The notes below the pieces were generated by a model. It saw only the letters and a program-made list of their open reading frames with translations. It was not told where the DNA came from and made no database searches. Both the position numbers and the translations under genes were made by a program. From Streptococcus mitis (lineage in GTDB: Bacteria; Bacillota; Bacilli; Lactobacillales; Streptococcaceae): a stretch of DNA of 58,345 nt. Each line of letters begins with the position of its first letter. The first letter of the stretch is position 1. Positions 13,909 to 23,340 of this stretch are shown piece by piece. The stretch lies in the NCBI RefSeq assembly GCF_023109105.1, contig NZ_JALDTZ010000001.1, forward strand, positions 1 through 58,345, given 5' to 3'.

Positions 13909-13914
13909 TATACT
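13909..13914 (+). promoter_or_regulatory. Extended -10 promoter of murA
   Basis: TGATATACT, with the hexamer TATACT at 13909-13914, 50 bp before the murA start. The -35 is weak. Confidence 0.5.
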
Positions 13915-13963
13915 TTAGTATAGGACCTTTTTAGAAATTTTGAAAGAGTATAAAAAATTTAAA

Positions 13964-15223
13964 ATGAGAAAAATTATTATCAATGGTGGCTTGCCCCTGC
14001 AAGGTGAGATTACCATTAGTGGCGCAAAAAATAGTGTAGTAGCTTTGATTCCGGCTATTATTTTAGCAGACGATATTGTAACTTTGGATTGTGTACCAGA
14101 TATTTCTGATGTTGCTAGTCTTGTCGAAATCATGGAGTTAATGGGTGCTACCGTTAAGCGTTATGACGATGTTTTAGAGATTGATCCAAGAGGTGTTCAA
14201 AATATTCCAATGCCTTATGGGAAAATCAATAGTCTTCGTGCATCTTATTATTTTTATGGAAGTCTTTTAGGTCGGTTTGGTGAAGCAACTGTTGGTTTGC
14301 CTGGAGGATGTGACCTTGGTCCTCGTCCGATTGACCTACATCTTAAGGCTTTTGAAGCTATGGGTGCCACTGTTAGCTACGAGGGAGATAACATGAAGTT
14401 ATCTGCCAAAGATACAGGACTCCATGGTGCAAGTATTTACATGGATACGGTTAGTGTTGGTGCGACGATTAATACGATGATTGCTGCTGTTAAAGCAAAG
14501 GGACGTACTATTATTGAAAATGCAGCCCGTGAACCTGAGATTATTGATGTTGCTACTCTTTTGAATAATATGGGTGCTCATATCCGTGGTGCTGGAACCA
14601 ATATTATCATTATTGATGGTGTTGAAAGATTACATGGAACTCGTCATCAGGTGATTCCAGATCGTATTGAAGCAGGAACATATATTTCCTTAGCTGCTGC
14701 AGTTGGTAAGGGAATTCGTATTAATAATGTTCTTTATGAACACTTAGAAGGATTCATTGCTAAGTTGGAAGAAATGGGAGTGAGAATGACTGTATCTGAA
14801 GACAGCATTTTTGTTGAGGAGCAGTCTAATTTGAAAGCAATCAATATTAAGACAGCTCCTTATCCTGGTTTTGCTACTGACTTGCAACAACCAATTACTC
14901 CTCTTTTGTTAACAGCAGAAGGACGTGGTACCATTATTGATACCATTTATGAAAAACGAGTAAACCATGTTTTTGAACTAGCAAAGATGGACGCGGATAT
15001 TACGACTACAAACGACCATATTTTATATACCGGTGGTCGTAGTTTACACGGTGCAAATGTAAAAGCTACTGACCTTAGAGCTGGGGCTGCACTTGTCATT
15101 GCTGGTTTGATGGCTGAAGGTAAAACTGAAATTACAAATATTGAGTTTATCTTACGTGGTTATTCAGATATTATTGAAAAATTACGTAATCTAGGAGCGG
15201 ATATTACACTTGTTGAGGATTAA
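13964..15223 (+). CDS. murA: UDP-N-acetylglucosamine 1-carboxyvinyltransferase
   Basis: A 419-aa enzyme of the first committed step of peptidoglycan synthesis: it transfers enolpyruvate from phosphoenolpyruvate to UDP-GlcNAc in the cytoplasm. K22 (SGAKNS) and the fosfomycin-reactive Cys at about 116 in [14 protein letters not shown] are present. Length is typical. I start at ATG 13964 (MRKIIINGG); an upstream TTG at 13940 would add eight residues not usual for the family. Streptococci have two paralogs; this gene neighbourhood is that of the one called murZ or murA1 in pneumococcus (from memory). Confidence 0.95.
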   Translation: MRKIIINGGLPLQGEITISGAKNSVVALIPAIILADDIVTLDCVPDISDVASLVEIMELMGATVKRYDDVLEIDPRGVQNIPMPYGKINSLRASYYFYGSLLGRFGEATVGLPGGCDLGPRPIDLHLKAFEAMGATVSYEGDNMKLSAKDTGLHGASIYMDTVSVGATINTMIAAVKAKGRTIIENAAREPEIIDVATLLNNMGAHIRGAGTNIIIIDGVERLHGTRHQVIPDRIEAGTYISLAAAVGKGIRINNVLYEHLEGFIAKLEEMGVRMTVSEDSIFVEEQSNLKAINIKTAPYPGFATDLQQPITPLLLTAEGRGTIIDTIYEKRVNHVFELAKMDADITTTNDHILYTGGRSLHGANVKATDLRAGAALVIAGLMAEGKTEITNIEFILRGYSDIIEKLRNLGADITLVED

Positions 15224-15238
15224 ACCGTAGAGGTGTTT

Positions 15239-15790
15239 ATGAATATTTGGACCAAATTAGCAATGTTTTCTTTTTTTGAAACGGATCGCTTGTATTTGCG
15301 TCCTTTCTTTTTTAGTGATAGTAAGGACTTCCATGAGATAGCTTCAAATCCAGAAAATTTACAGTTCATTTTTCCAAGTCAAGCTAGCTTGCAAGAGAGT
15401 CAATATGCACTGGCCAATTATTTTATGAAGTCTCCTTTAGGAGTATGGGCTATTTGTGATAAGAAAACTGAAAAAATGATTGGTTCAATTAAGTTTGAAA
15501 AGCTAGATGAAATTAAAAAAGAAGCAGAACTTGGCTATTTTTTGAGAAAAGATGCTTGGTCGCAAGGATTTATGACAGAGGTTGTTAGAAAAATTTGTCA
15601 GCTTTCTTTTGAGGAGTTTGGTTTAAAACAATTATCCATCATAACCCATCTCGAAAACGAAGCTAGCCAAAAAGTCGCACTTAAGGCTGGATTCCGTTTG
15701 TTCCGTCAGTTTAAAGGAAGTGATCGCTATACAAGGAAAATGCGAGATTATCTTGAGTTTCGCTTTGTAAAGGGAGAATTTAATGAGTAA
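15239..15790 (+). CDS. GNAT acetyltransferase, RimJ/RimL-like
   Basis: A 183-aa acetyltransferase of the RimJ/RimL type, which acetylate protein N-termini or small amines using acetyl-CoA. The pattern 'ETDRLYLRPF' at the start and 'ELGYFLRKDAWSQGFMTEVV' (acetyl-CoA loop) are diagnostic. Start ATG 15239 has AGAGGTG upstream. It follows murA by 15 bp and overlaps the next gene by 8 bp, so it sits in the murA operon. Substrate unknown. Confidence 0.85.
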   Translation: MNIWTKLAMFSFFETDRLYLRPFFFSDSKDFHEIASNPENLQFIFPSQASLQESQYALANYFMKSPLGVWAICDKKTEKMIGSIKFEKLDEIKKEAELGYFLRKDAWSQGFMTEVVRKICQLSFEEFGLKQLSIITHLENEASQKVALKAGFRLFRQFKGSDRYTRKMRDYLEFRFVKGEFNE

Positions 15791-17060
15791 ACATCAAGAA
15801 ATTTTAAGCTATTTGGAAGAATTACCTGTTGGTAAAAGGGTCAGTGTTCGTAGCATTTCGAATCATCTAGGAGTCAGTGATGGGACTGCCTATCGGGCCA
15901 TTAAAGAAGCGGAAAACCGTGGAATTGTGGAGACCCGTCCTAGAAGTGGTACTATCCGTGTTAAATCTCAGAAAGTTGCTATAGAGAGATTAACTTTTGC
16001 TGAAATTGCAGAAGTGACTTCTTCTGAGGTTCTAGCTGGGCAAGAAGGTTTAGATAGAGAATTTAGTAAGTTCTCTATTGGTGCCATGACTGAACAAAAT
16101 ATTTTATCTTACCTTCATGATGGGGGACTCTTGATTGTCGGAGACCGTACCCGTATCCAATTATTAGCGCTGGAAAATGAAAATGCAGTTCTGGTTACAG
16201 GTGGATTTCAGATCCATGATGATGTGCTTAAACTGGCCAATCAAAAAGGAATTCCAGTTTTAAGAAGCAAGCACGACACTTTTACCGTTGCGACCATGAT
16301 CAATAAAGCCTTGTCAAATGTCCAAATTAAGACTGATATTCTGACAGTTGAGAAACTTTATCGCCCGAGTCATGAATATGGTTTTTTGAGAGAGACAGAC
16401 ACTGTTAAAGATTATTTAGATTTGGTACGTAAGAATCGTAGCAGTCGTTTCCCTGTTATCAATCAACATCAGGTTGTTGTTGGAGTTGTTACCATGAGAG
16501 ATGCTGGTGATAAGTCACCAAGTACGACAATTGACAAAGTCATGTCTCGTAGTCTATTTTTAGTTGGATTATCGACAAATATTGCCAATGTGAGTCAACG
16601 GATGATTGCTGAAGACTTTGAAATGGTACCAGTTGTTCGAAGCAATCAAACTTTGCTTGGCGTTGTAACTAGACGAGATGTTATGGAGAAGATGAGTCGT
16701 TCTCAAGTTTCTGCTCTCCCAACTTTTTCTGAGCAGATTGGTCAGAAACTCTCTTATCACCATGATGAAGTAGTCATTACAGTGGAACCCTTTATGCTTG
16801 AGAAGAATGGAGTTTTGGCTAATGGTATATTGGCAGAAATTTTGACCCATATGACCCAAGATTTAGTTGTTAATAGTGGTCGAAATCTCATTATCGAGCA
16901 GATGCTAATCTACTTCTTACAGGCTGTTCAGATAGATGATATATTGCGTATTCAGGCACGAATTATCCATCATACGAGACGGTCGGCTATAATTGATTAC
17001 GATATTTATCACGGTCACCAGATTGTTTCAAAAGCAAATGTAACCGTTAAAATTAATTAG
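15783..17060 (+). CDS. DRTGG/CBS-domain regulator with hotdog domain (YtoI-like)
   Basis: A 425-aa protein: an N-terminal winged helix-turn-helix of GntR type (about 15-65), a DRTGG domain (about 70-175), two CBS domains (about 190-310) and a C-terminal PaaI-like hotdog fold (about 325-425). This is the architecture of B. subtilis YtoI. CBS and DRTGG domains usually sense adenosine nucleotides, so the protein may be a nucleotide-responsive regulator; its targets are unknown. It overlaps the GNAT gene by 8 bp and precedes map by 15 bp. Confidence 0.85.
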   Translation: MSKHQEILSYLEELPVGKRVSVRSISNHLGVSDGTAYRAIKEAENRGIVETRPRSGTIRVKSQKVAIERLTFAEIAEVTSSEVLAGQEGLDREFSKFSIGAMTEQNILSYLHDGGLLIVGDRTRIQLLALENENAVLVTGGFQIHDDVLKLANQKGIPVLRSKHDTFTVATMINKALSNVQIKTDILTVEKLYRPSHEYGFLRETDTVKDYLDLVRKNRSSRFPVINQHQVVVGVVTMRDAGDKSPSTTIDKVMSRSLFLVGLSTNIANVSQRMIAEDFEMVPVVRSNQTLLGVVTRRDVMEKMSRSQVSALPTFSEQIGQKLSYHHDEVVITVEPFMLEKNGVLANGILAEILTHMTQDLVVNSGRNLIIEQMLIYFLQAVQIDDILRIQARIIHHTRRSAIIDYDIYHGHQIVSKANVTVKIN

Positions 17061-17075
17061 AAACTAGGAGAAAAA

Positions 17076-17936
17076 ATGATAACATTAAAATCAGCTCGTG
17101 AAATCGAAGCTATGGATAAGGCTGGTGATTTTCTAGCAAGTATTCATATTGGCTTACGTGATTTGATTAAGCCTGGCGTAGATATGTGGGAAGTTGAAGA
17201 GTATGTCCGCCGTCGTTGTAAAGAAGAAAACTTCCTTCCGCTTCAGATTGGGGTTGACGGTGCCATGATGGACTATCCTTATGCTACCTGTTGCTCTCTT
17301 AACGATGAAGTAGCTCACGCTTTCCCTCGTCACTATATCTTGAAAGATGGTGATTTGCTCAAAGTAGATATGGTTTTGGGAGGCCCAATTGCTAAATCTG
17401 ACCTGAATGTCTCAAAATTAAACTTCAACAATGTTGAGCAAATGAAAAAATACACTCAGAGTTACTCTGGTGGCCTAGCAGACTCATGTTGGGCATATGC
17501 TGTTGGTACACCGTCCGAAGAAGTGAAAAACTTGATGGATGTAACTAAAGAAGCTATGTACAAGGGGATTGAACAAGCTGTTGTTGGAAACCGTATCGGT
17601 GATATTGGAGCAGCGATTCAAGAATACGCTGAAAGTCGTGGTTACGGTGTAGTGCGTGATTTGGTTGGTCATGGTGTTGGCCCAACCATGCACGAAGAAC
17701 CAATGGTTCCTAACTATGGTATTGCTGGTCGTGGGCTTCGTCTCCGTGAAGGAATGGTCTTGACCATTGAACCGATGATCAATACAGGTGACTGGGAAAT
17801 TGATACAGATATGAAAACAGGGTGGGCGCATAAGACCATTGACGGTGGATTGTCATGTCAGTATGAGCACCAATTTGTCATTACGAAAGATGGACCTGTT
17901 ATCTTGACTAGTCAAGGTGAAGAAGGGACTTATTAA
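17076..17936 (+). CDS. map: Methionine aminopeptidase, type I
   Basis: A 286-aa metalloenzyme that removes the initiator methionine from nascent proteins. Metal and substrate motifs are present: 'CSLNDEVAHAFP', 'LLKVDMV', 'VGHGVGPTMHEEP', 'TIEPMI' and 'QYEHQFVI'. Compared with the 250-aa E. coli enzyme it carries the streptococcal insertion at about 108-140 (KLNFNNVEQMKKYTQSYSGG), known from pneumococcal MetAP. AGGAG precedes the ATG. Last gene of the murA operon. Confidence 0.95.
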   Translation: MITLKSAREIEAMDKAGDFLASIHIGLRDLIKPGVDMWEVEEYVRRRCKEENFLPLQIGVDGAMMDYPYATCCSLNDEVAHAFPRHYILKDGDLLKVDMVLGGPIAKSDLNVSKLNFNNVEQMKKYTQSYSGGLADSCWAYAVGTPSEEVKNLMDVTKEAMYKGIEQAVVGNRIGDIGAAIQEYAESRGYGVVRDLVGHGVGPTMHEEPMVPNYGIAGRGLRLREGMVLTIEPMINTGDWEIDTDMKTGWAHKTIDGGLSCQYEHQFVITKDGPVILTSQGEEGTY

Positions 17937-18049
17937 TAAAAAGTAAAAAGGCTACTGGATGTTTATTTTGATAAAAAATCCAGTAGATCTTTTTATATTA
18001 AATAGATGCATTATTTTGATGTTTTCAGACTTTTGAAGACAACAAAATA

Positions 18050-18099
18050 GGCTCAATAATATCCATAGGGGATTTACCCACTACCAATATTATTGAGCC
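18050..18099. repeat. Solo copy of the 50-bp palindrome (copy 2)
   Basis: Same element as at 236-285 (GGCTCAATAATATC to AATATTATTGAGCC) with the same preceding ACAACAAAATA, but without any transposase. The arm changes are complementary (CCATA/TATAG in copy 1, CAATA/TATTG here), so pairing is kept. It sits between two convergent genes and may act as a terminator. Confidence 0.7.
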
Positions 18100-18115
18100 T
18101 AACTTTTGAGGTCTT

Positions 18116-18964
18116 TTATTCTTTTTCAAAGGTGAATCCTTCTCCAAGGATTTCATGGGCTTCTGTAATAGTTATAAAGGCTTGAGGATCGATTCGATGA
18201 ATCATTTCCTTCATTTTCACAATTTCATTTCGTCCGACAATGCAGTAGATGATTTTCAAATCTTTTTGACTATAGTAGCCTTGTCCTGATATAAAAGTAA
18301 CACCTCTTCCTAGGTCATCATTAATCGCCTTAGCAAGTTGATCAGGACGCTTTGTGATAATCATAAATCCTTTACCTGCATAGCCACCTTCGCCAATCAA
18401 ATCAATAACACGAGAAACGATAAAATCAAACAAGAGCGTGTAGGTAACCAATCTCAAATCTTTGAAGATTAAGAGAATAAGCATGAGAATACAAAAATCT
18501 AAGATAAAGAGCAACTTTCCCATGGATATATGTGTATATTTGTTGAGAATACGAGCTAGAATATCAGTTCCACCAGTTGTACCACCAGCATTAAAGATAA
18601 TTCCAAGACCAATTCCCAATAGAATCCCAGCTATAAGGGCAGTGATTAGTAAATCACCTTGAAGATCAATATGAAGGGGAATACGCTCAAAAACAGCCAA
18701 CCAAGCGGACAAAGCTAAGGTTCCTAGTAAACTAGAATAGAGGGATTTAGCTCCAAAGATTTTCCAAGCTAGAATGAAAAGGGGAATGTTAATCAGCAGA
18801 TTCATGAGAGAAACAGGGATTTTAAAAAGATAAAAAGTGATAAGGGTAATACCTGTCGCACCTCCTTCAAAGAGATGATGAGGAACTACAAAATAAGTCA
18901 GACCAAAAGCATAAATAGCAGCACCTAGTAAAATGGTTAAAATGGGATAAATTTTTTTAATCAT
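18116..18964 (-). CDS. YitT-family membrane protein
   Basis: A 282-aa integral membrane protein with a DUF161 region of five to six transmembrane helices (about 1-190) and a C-terminal cytoplasmic DUF2179 domain (about 205-275, 'DLGRGVTFISGQGYYSQKDLKIIYCIV'). The repeated 'GGATGI' and 'GGTTGGTDILARI' turns are hallmarks of YitT/YpjC proteins. Function is unknown; transport has been suggested for the family. GAGGTG precedes the ATG, and an extended -10 lies upstream at 18990-18995. Confidence 0.85.
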   Translation of the reverse strand: MIKKIYPILTILLGAAIYAFGLTYFVVPHHLFEGGATGITLITFYLFKIPVSLMNLLINIPLFILAWKIFGAKSLYSSLLGTLALSAWLAVFERIPLHIDLQGDLLITALIAGILLGIGLGIIFNAGGTTGGTDILARILNKYTHISMGKLLFILDFCILMLILLIFKDLRLVTYTLLFDFIVSRVIDLIGEGGYAGKGFMIITKRPDQLAKAINDDLGRGVTFISGQGYYSQKDLKIIYCIVGRNEIVKMKEMIHRIDPQAFITITEAHEILGEGFTFEKE

Positions 18965-18989
18965 AGGACACCTCTTTTCTTATAAGTAG

Positions 18990-19057
18990 ATTATATCAAA
19001 TTTTTAGGGAAAATTTGAATGACTCCATTAGGATTTTTAATCTTTTTTTGATATAAT
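18990..19057. promoter_or_regulatory. Divergent extended -10 promoters (yitT-like and degV)
   Basis: Minus strand: TGATATAAT with the hexamer at 18995-18990. Plus strand: TGATATAAT with the hexamer at 19052-19057. Both sides show the same TTTGATATAAT pattern. Confidence 0.55.
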
Positions 19058-19105
19058 TAAAAGTAAGAAAACCAATCTGAATCCTAAAATAGAAAGATTG
19101 ATACT

Positions 19106-19945
19106 ATGACTAAAATTAAGATTGTAACCGATTCATCTGTTACTATTGAACCAGAACTAGTAAAGCAATTAGATATCACTGTTGTTCCGTTATCTGTAAT
19201 GATTGATAATGTTGTTTATTCTGATGCGGATTTGAAAGAAGAAGGTAAATTTCTTCAGTTGATGCAAGCAAGTAAAAATCTTCCGAAAACAAGTCAGCCA
19301 CCTGTAGGTGTCTTTGCTGAAGTTTTTGAAGACCTATGCAAAGATGGTAGCCAGATTCTTGCTATTCATATGTCTCATGCCCTTTCTGGTACTGTAGAAG
19401 CGGCACGTCAAGGTGCTAGCTTATCTACTGCCGATGTGACAGTTATTGATAGTTCCTTCACTGACCAAGCCTTGAAATTCCAAGTTGTTGAGGCTGCAAA
19501 ATTAGCGCAAGAAGGCAAAGAGTTGGAGGAAATCTTATCTCATGTAGAAGAGGTTAAAAACCACACAGAACTCTATATTGGCGTTTCAACTTTGGAAAAT
19601 TTAGTAAAAGGTGGCCGTATCGGCCGTGTAACTGGATTGTTAAGCTCCCTTCTCAATATACGTGTTGTCATGCAGATGAAAGATCATGAATTGCAGCCAA
19701 TCGTTAAAGGTCGTGGAGCTAAAACTTTTAAAAAATGGTTAGATGAGTTGATAACATCACTCTCTGAACGTTCTGTAGCAGAGATTGGAATTTCATATTC
19801 TGGTAGTGCTGATTGGGCAAAAGAGATGAAAGAAAGATTACAAGCTTATGTTGAAAAGCCTATTTCAGTTTTGGAAACAGGCTCTATTATTCAAACTCAC
19901 ACGGGTGAGAATGCTTGGGCTATTTTAGTACGTTACCATTCCTAA
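19106..19945 (+). CDS. DegV-family fatty-acid binding protein
   Basis: A 279-aa member of the DegV (FakB) family. It opens '[15 protein letters not shown]', and carries 'TSQPPVG' and '[11 protein letters not shown]', the loops that bind the fatty acid carboxylate in FakB proteins. Such proteins present a fatty acid to the FakA kinase for use in phospholipid synthesis. No kinase gene is adjacent. It has its own extended -10 promoter. Whether it is FakB1-, B2- or B3-like cannot be decided from sequence inspection. Confidence 0.9.
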   Translation: MTKIKIVTDSSVTIEPELVKQLDITVVPLSVMIDNVVYSDADLKEEGKFLQLMQASKNLPKTSQPPVGVFAEVFEDLCKDGSQILAIHMSHALSGTVEAARQGASLSTADVTVIDSSFTDQALKFQVVEAAKLAQEGKELEEILSHVEEVKNHTELYIGVSTLENLVKGGRIGRVTGLLSSLLNIRVVMQMKDHELQPIVKGRGAKTFKKWLDELITSLSERSVAEIGISYSGSADWAKEMKERLQAYVEKPISVLETGSIIQTHTGENAWAILVRYHS

Positions 19946-19982
19946 AAAAATAAAGAAAATGGGAAGAAATAGCGTTTTTAAC

Positions 19983-20011
19983 TTGACCTAAAAGGGATTT
20001 TAGGATATGAT
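19983..20011 (+). promoter_or_regulatory. Promoter of the HU gene
   Basis: TTGACC (19983-19988), 17 bp, TATGAT (20006-20011). It gives a leader of roughly 35 nt ahead of the HU ATG. Confidence 0.7.
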
Positions 20012-20052
20012 TATATTTGTTAATTAGAAATAAAATTGGAGGAATCATTAAC

Positions 20053-20328
20053 ATGGCAAACAAACAAGATTTGATCGCTAAAGTAGCAGAAGCTACAGAA
20101 TTGACTAAGAAAGACTCAGCAGCAGCAGTTGAAGCTGTATTCGCAGCAGTAACTGAGTACCTTGCAGCTGGTGAAAAAGTTCAATTGATTGGTTTTGGTA
20201 ACTTTGAAGTTCGTGAGCGTGCTGCACGTAAAGGTCGCAACCCACAAACTGGTAAAGAAATCAAAATTGCAGCTTCTAAAGTTCCAGCATTCAAAGCTGG
20301 TAAAGCTCTTAAAGACGCTGTTAAATAA
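20053..20328 (+). CDS. hup: DNA-binding protein HU
   Basis: A 91-aa histone-like protein: [20 protein letters not shown] at the start and the beta-arm '[24 protein letters not shown]' near 46-70, with the conserved proline at the arm tip. It is the single essential HU (HlpA) of streptococci, which bends and compacts DNA. Strong sigma-A promoter, AATTGGAGG site and a large terminator make it a monocistronic, highly expressed gene. An in-frame extension to 20017 is not preferred. Confidence 0.97.
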   Translation: MANKQDLIAKVAEATELTKKDSAAAVEAVFAAVTEYLAAGEKVQLIGFGNFEVRERAARKGRNPQTGKEIKIAASKVPAFKAGKALKDAVK

Positions 20329-20340
20329 TCAACCTTCCAA

Positions 20341-20388
20341 AAGCCTATTGTATCAAGCTTTCTAGCTTGGGCAGTAGGCTTTTTTTGT
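20341..20388 (+). terminator. Terminator of the HU gene
   Basis: AAGCCTA pairs with TAGGCTT; an inner AAGCT/AGCTT stem is enclosed. Followed by seven T. Confidence 0.9.
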
Positions 20389-20392
20389 GTAT

Positions 20393-20408
20393 AGGGGGCA
20401 AAAAAGGG
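20393..20408. repeat. 16-bp direct repeat (copy 2)
   Basis: AGGGGGCAAAAAAGGG, identical to 13805-13820 and also directly downstream of a terminator T run. The gene order beyond this point changes to ccdA. Confidence 0.5.
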
Positions 20409-20540
20409 CCAGAATCTGAATGAACTAGTACCGGAAAATCTTTCAAGTACAGACTAATTCAAATTACGTAGCAGAAATCATACAAATGAAATTGATTATA
20501 GTAAAATAGGATTAGAATTATTAAGAAAGTTGGTTTTTTA

Positions 20541-21248
20541 TTGGAAACGATAGTATTTTCAATCTCCGTTTTTTTAGCAGGGATCTTGTCCTTCTTTTCC
20601 CCTTGCATTTTTCCTCTGTTACCTGTTTATACTGGAATTTTGCTGGATGATCAGGAAAGTGCAAAAAGTTTTTCTTTGTTTGGGAGAAAAGTTGCGTGGT
20701 CCGGCTTGATTCGAACGCTTTGCTTTATCGTAGGCATTTCACTCATTTTCTTTATTCTAGGATTTGGTGCTGGTTACTTTGGTAATATTCTCTATGCCAA
20801 TTGGTTTCGCTATACCATGGGAACAATTATTATCATTTTAGGCCTTCACCAGATGGAAATTTTTCATTTTAAGAAATTAGAGGTTCAAAAAAGCTTTACT
20901 TTTAAGAAATCAGAAGCTAATCGTTATTGGTCAGCCTTTTTACTCGGTATTACTTTTAGCTTTGGTTGGACGCCTTGTATTGGTCCTGTTTTGAGTTCTG
21001 TTTTAGCGCTTGCGGCTTCTGGAGGAAATGGCGCTTGGCAAGGTGCAATCTATACCTTGATTTACACTCTGGGGATGGCAATTCCTTTCTTGCTTTTGGC
21101 TCTAGCTTCAGGTGTAGTAATGCCTTATTTTAGTAAAATTAAACGTCATATGATGCTACTGAAGAAAATTGGTGGTTTACTCATTATTTTAATGGGAATT
21201 TTATTACTATTAGGACAAGTAAATGTTCTAGCTGGAATTTTTGAATAA
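20541..21248 (+). CDS. ccdA: Cytochrome c biogenesis-type thiol transporter CcdA
   Basis: A 235-aa protein with six transmembrane helices. The two redox cysteines lie in mirrored motifs, FFSPCIFPLLP near residue 22 and GWTPCIGPVLS near 152. CcdA carries electrons from cytoplasmic thioredoxin across the membrane to extracellular thiol proteins. The start is TTG at 20541 (METIVFSISV). The next gene, 11 bp downstream, encodes the likely partner, a thioredoxin-like lipoprotein. Confidence 0.92.
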   Translation: METIVFSISVFLAGILSFFSPCIFPLLPVYTGILLDDQESAKSFSLFGRKVAWSGLIRTLCFIVGISLIFFILGFGAGYFGNILYANWFRYTMGTIIIILGLHQMEIFHFKKLEVQKSFTFKKSEANRYWSAFLLGITFSFGWTPCIGPVLSSVLALAASGGNGAWQGAIYTLIYTLGMAIPFLLLALASGVVMPYFSKIKRHMMLLKKIGGLLIILMGILLLLGQVNVLAGIFE

Positions 21249-21259
21249 AGGAGAAAAAG

Positions 21260-21826
21260 ATGAAAAAAGTAATGTTTGCTGGCTTAAGCCTCTTGTCATT
21301 AGTCGTATTGATAGCCTGTGGTGAGGAAGAGACTAAAAAGACTCAAGCTCCACAACAAGCCCCAAAACAGCAGCAACAAACGCCTGTACAACAAATTGCT
21401 GTTGGGAAAGAGGCTCCAGACTTCACCTTGCAATCTATGGATGGTAAAGAAGTTAAGTTATCTGATTATAAGGGTAAAAAAGTCTACTTGAAGTTTTGGG
21501 CTTCATGGTGTGGTCCATGTAAGAAAAGTATGCCTGAGTTGATGGAATTAGCGGCGAAACCAGATCGTGATTTTGAAATTCTTAGTGTCATTGCACCAGG
21601 AATTCAAGGTGAAAAAACTGTCGAGCAATTCCCACAATGGTTCCAAGATCAAGGTTATAAGGATATCCCAGTTCTTTATGACACAAAAGCAACTACATTC
21701 CAAGCTTATCAAATTCGAAGCATTCCTACAGAATACCTGATTGACAGTCAAGGAAAGATTGGAAAGATACAATTTGGTGTTATTAGCAACGCGGATGCAG
21801 AAGCAGCCTTTAAAGAAATGAACTAG
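21260..21826 (+). CDS. Thioredoxin-family lipoprotein (TlpA-like)
   Basis: A 188-aa extracellular thioredoxin-like protein. Signal peptide with lipobox LIAC (Cys at about 20), a Gln-rich linker (about 28-50), then a TlpA/ResA fold with active site WCGPC near residue 84 and the cis-Pro loop 'RSIPTEYLI'. It corresponds to the pneumococcal Etrx surface thioredoxins, which keep surface methionine sulfoxide reductase reduced. Co-transcribed with ccdA, its probable electron donor. A terminator follows at 21834. Confidence 0.92.
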   Translation: MKKVMFAGLSLLSLVVLIACGEEETKKTQAPQQAPKQQQQTPVQQIAVGKEAPDFTLQSMDGKEVKLSDYKGKKVYLKFWASWCGPCKKSMPELMELAAKPDRDFEILSVIAPGIQGEKTVEQFPQWFQDQGYKDIPVLYDTKATTFQAYQIRSIPTEYLIDSQGKIGKIQFGVISNADAEAAFKEMN

Positions 21827-21833
21827 AATAGAT

Positions 21834-21869
21834 AAAAATCTGATTACAAGAGAGTAGTCAGATTTTTTT
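21834..21869 (+). terminator. Terminator of ccdA-thioredoxin operon
   Basis: AAAATCTGA pairs with TCAGATTTT across a TTACAAGAGAGTAG loop, followed by T run. Confidence 0.85.
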
Positions 21870-21948
21870 AGAAAATTATTTTATAAATATTCACAAATAT
21901 CCTATATTTATGGTAAAATAGAATCATCATTTTATTTTGGAGTCAAAG

Positions 21949-23340
21949 ATGAATATATTTAGAACAAAGAATGTTAGTTTGGATAAAACAGAGATGCACA
22001 GGCATTTGAAGTTATGGGATTTGATTTTGCTGGGTATCGGAGCCATGGTAGGGACAGGCGTCTTTACAATTACTGGTACTGCAGCTGCAACACTTGCTGG
22101 TCCAGCCCTAGTGATTTCAATTGTCATTTCTGCCTTATGTGTGGGATTATCAGCTCTCTTTTTTGCAGAATTTGCTTCACGAGTACCTGCTACAGGTGGT
22201 GCCTACAGTTATCTCTATGCTATTTTAGGAGAATTCCCAGCCTGGTTGGCAGGTTGGTTAACCATGATGGAGTTCATGACAGCCATATCAGGCGTGGCTT
22301 CGGGGTGGGCAGCTTATTTTAAAGGGTTGCTCTCTCAATACGGGATAGCCCTTCCTCAGGCTTTAAATGGTACCTTTAATCCTCAAGCAGGGACATTTGT
22401 TGATTTATTGCCTATTCTTGTCTTGGTTCTAGTTACTTCGCTTGTTTTACTAAATACCAAGGCAGCCTTACGCTTTAATTCTATTCTAGTGATTTTGAAA
22501 TTTTCCGCTTTAGCTCTCTTTGTTTTAGTAGGAATTTGGCATATTAAACTTGATAATTGGAGCAATTTTGCTCCCTATGGTTTTGGACAAATCTATGGTG
22601 CCAGTACTGGTATTATGGCTGGTGCGTCCTTGATGTTCTTTGGTTTTTTGGGCTTTGAATCCATCTCTATGGCTGTAGATGAGGTCAAGACTCCTCAAAA
22701 AAATATTCCTAGAGGGATTGTCTTATCGCTTTCTATCGTAACCATTCTTTATGCCTTGGTGACGCTTGTTTTGACTGGTGTGGTTCACTATAGTCATCTA
22801 AATGTCGACGATGCCGTTGCCTTTGCCCTTCGTAGCGTTGGGATTAGTTGGGCAGCTAATTATGTGTCATTAGTGGCTATCTTAACCTTGATTACGGTTT
22901 GTATCTCAATGACTTATGCCCTATCTCGTATGATTTACAGTTTAGCGCGTGACGGATTGATGCCTGCTGCCTTTAAAGAACTGACCAAAACAAGCAAGGT
23001 ACCAAAAAATGCTACTATCTTGACAGGTCTAGCTTCAGCAGTAGCAGCAGGAATGTTCCCTCTTGCTAGTATCGCAGCCTTCTTAAATATTTGTACCTTG
23101 GCCTACTTGATCATGCTGGCTTATGGTCTGATTCGATTACGGAAAGAAAAAGGAATGCCCAAAGCAGGAGAATTTAAAACACCACTGGTACCCTTATTAC
23201 CGATTTTATCAATCATCATTTGTTTATCATTTATGTTGCAGTATAATATGGAAACCTGGATTGCTTTCCTAGTTGCATTGTTAGTAGGAAGTATTATTTA
23301 CTTTACTTATGGTTATAAGCATTCTACCATAGAAGAATAA
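21949..23340 (+). CDS. APC-family amino acid permease
   Basis: A 463-aa transporter with about twelve transmembrane helices. 'IGAMVGTGVFTITGTAAA' (about 26-43) is the first substrate-binding motif of the cationic/neutral amino acid subgroup (YfnA/CtrA-like), and 'GFLGFESISMAVDEVK' is the conserved helix 6 region. I start at ATG 21949, seven bases after GGAG; an earlier TTG at 21937 overlaps that site. Substrate not determinable. A BOX element follows the stop codon directly. Confidence 0.9.
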   Translation: MNIFRTKNVSLDKTEMHRHLKLWDLILLGIGAMVGTGVFTITGTAAATLAGPALVISIVISALCVGLSALFFAEFASRVPATGGAYSYLYAILGEFPAWLAGWLTMMEFMTAISGVASGWAAYFKGLLSQYGIALPQALNGTFNPQAGTFVDLLPILVLVLVTSLVLLNTKAALRFNSILVILKFSALALFVLVGIWHIKLDNWSNFAPYGFGQIYGASTGIMAGASLMFFGFLGFESISMAVDEVKTPQKNIPRGIVLSLSIVTILYALVTLVLTGVVHYSHLNVDDAVAFALRSVGISWAANYVSLVAILTLITVCISMTYALSRMIYSLARDGLMPAAFKELTKTSKVPKNATILTGLASAVAAGMFPLASIAAFLNICTLAYLIMLAYGLIRLRKEKGMPKAGEFKTPLVPLLPILSIIICLSFMLQYNMETWIAFLVALLVGSIIYFTYGYKHSTIEE

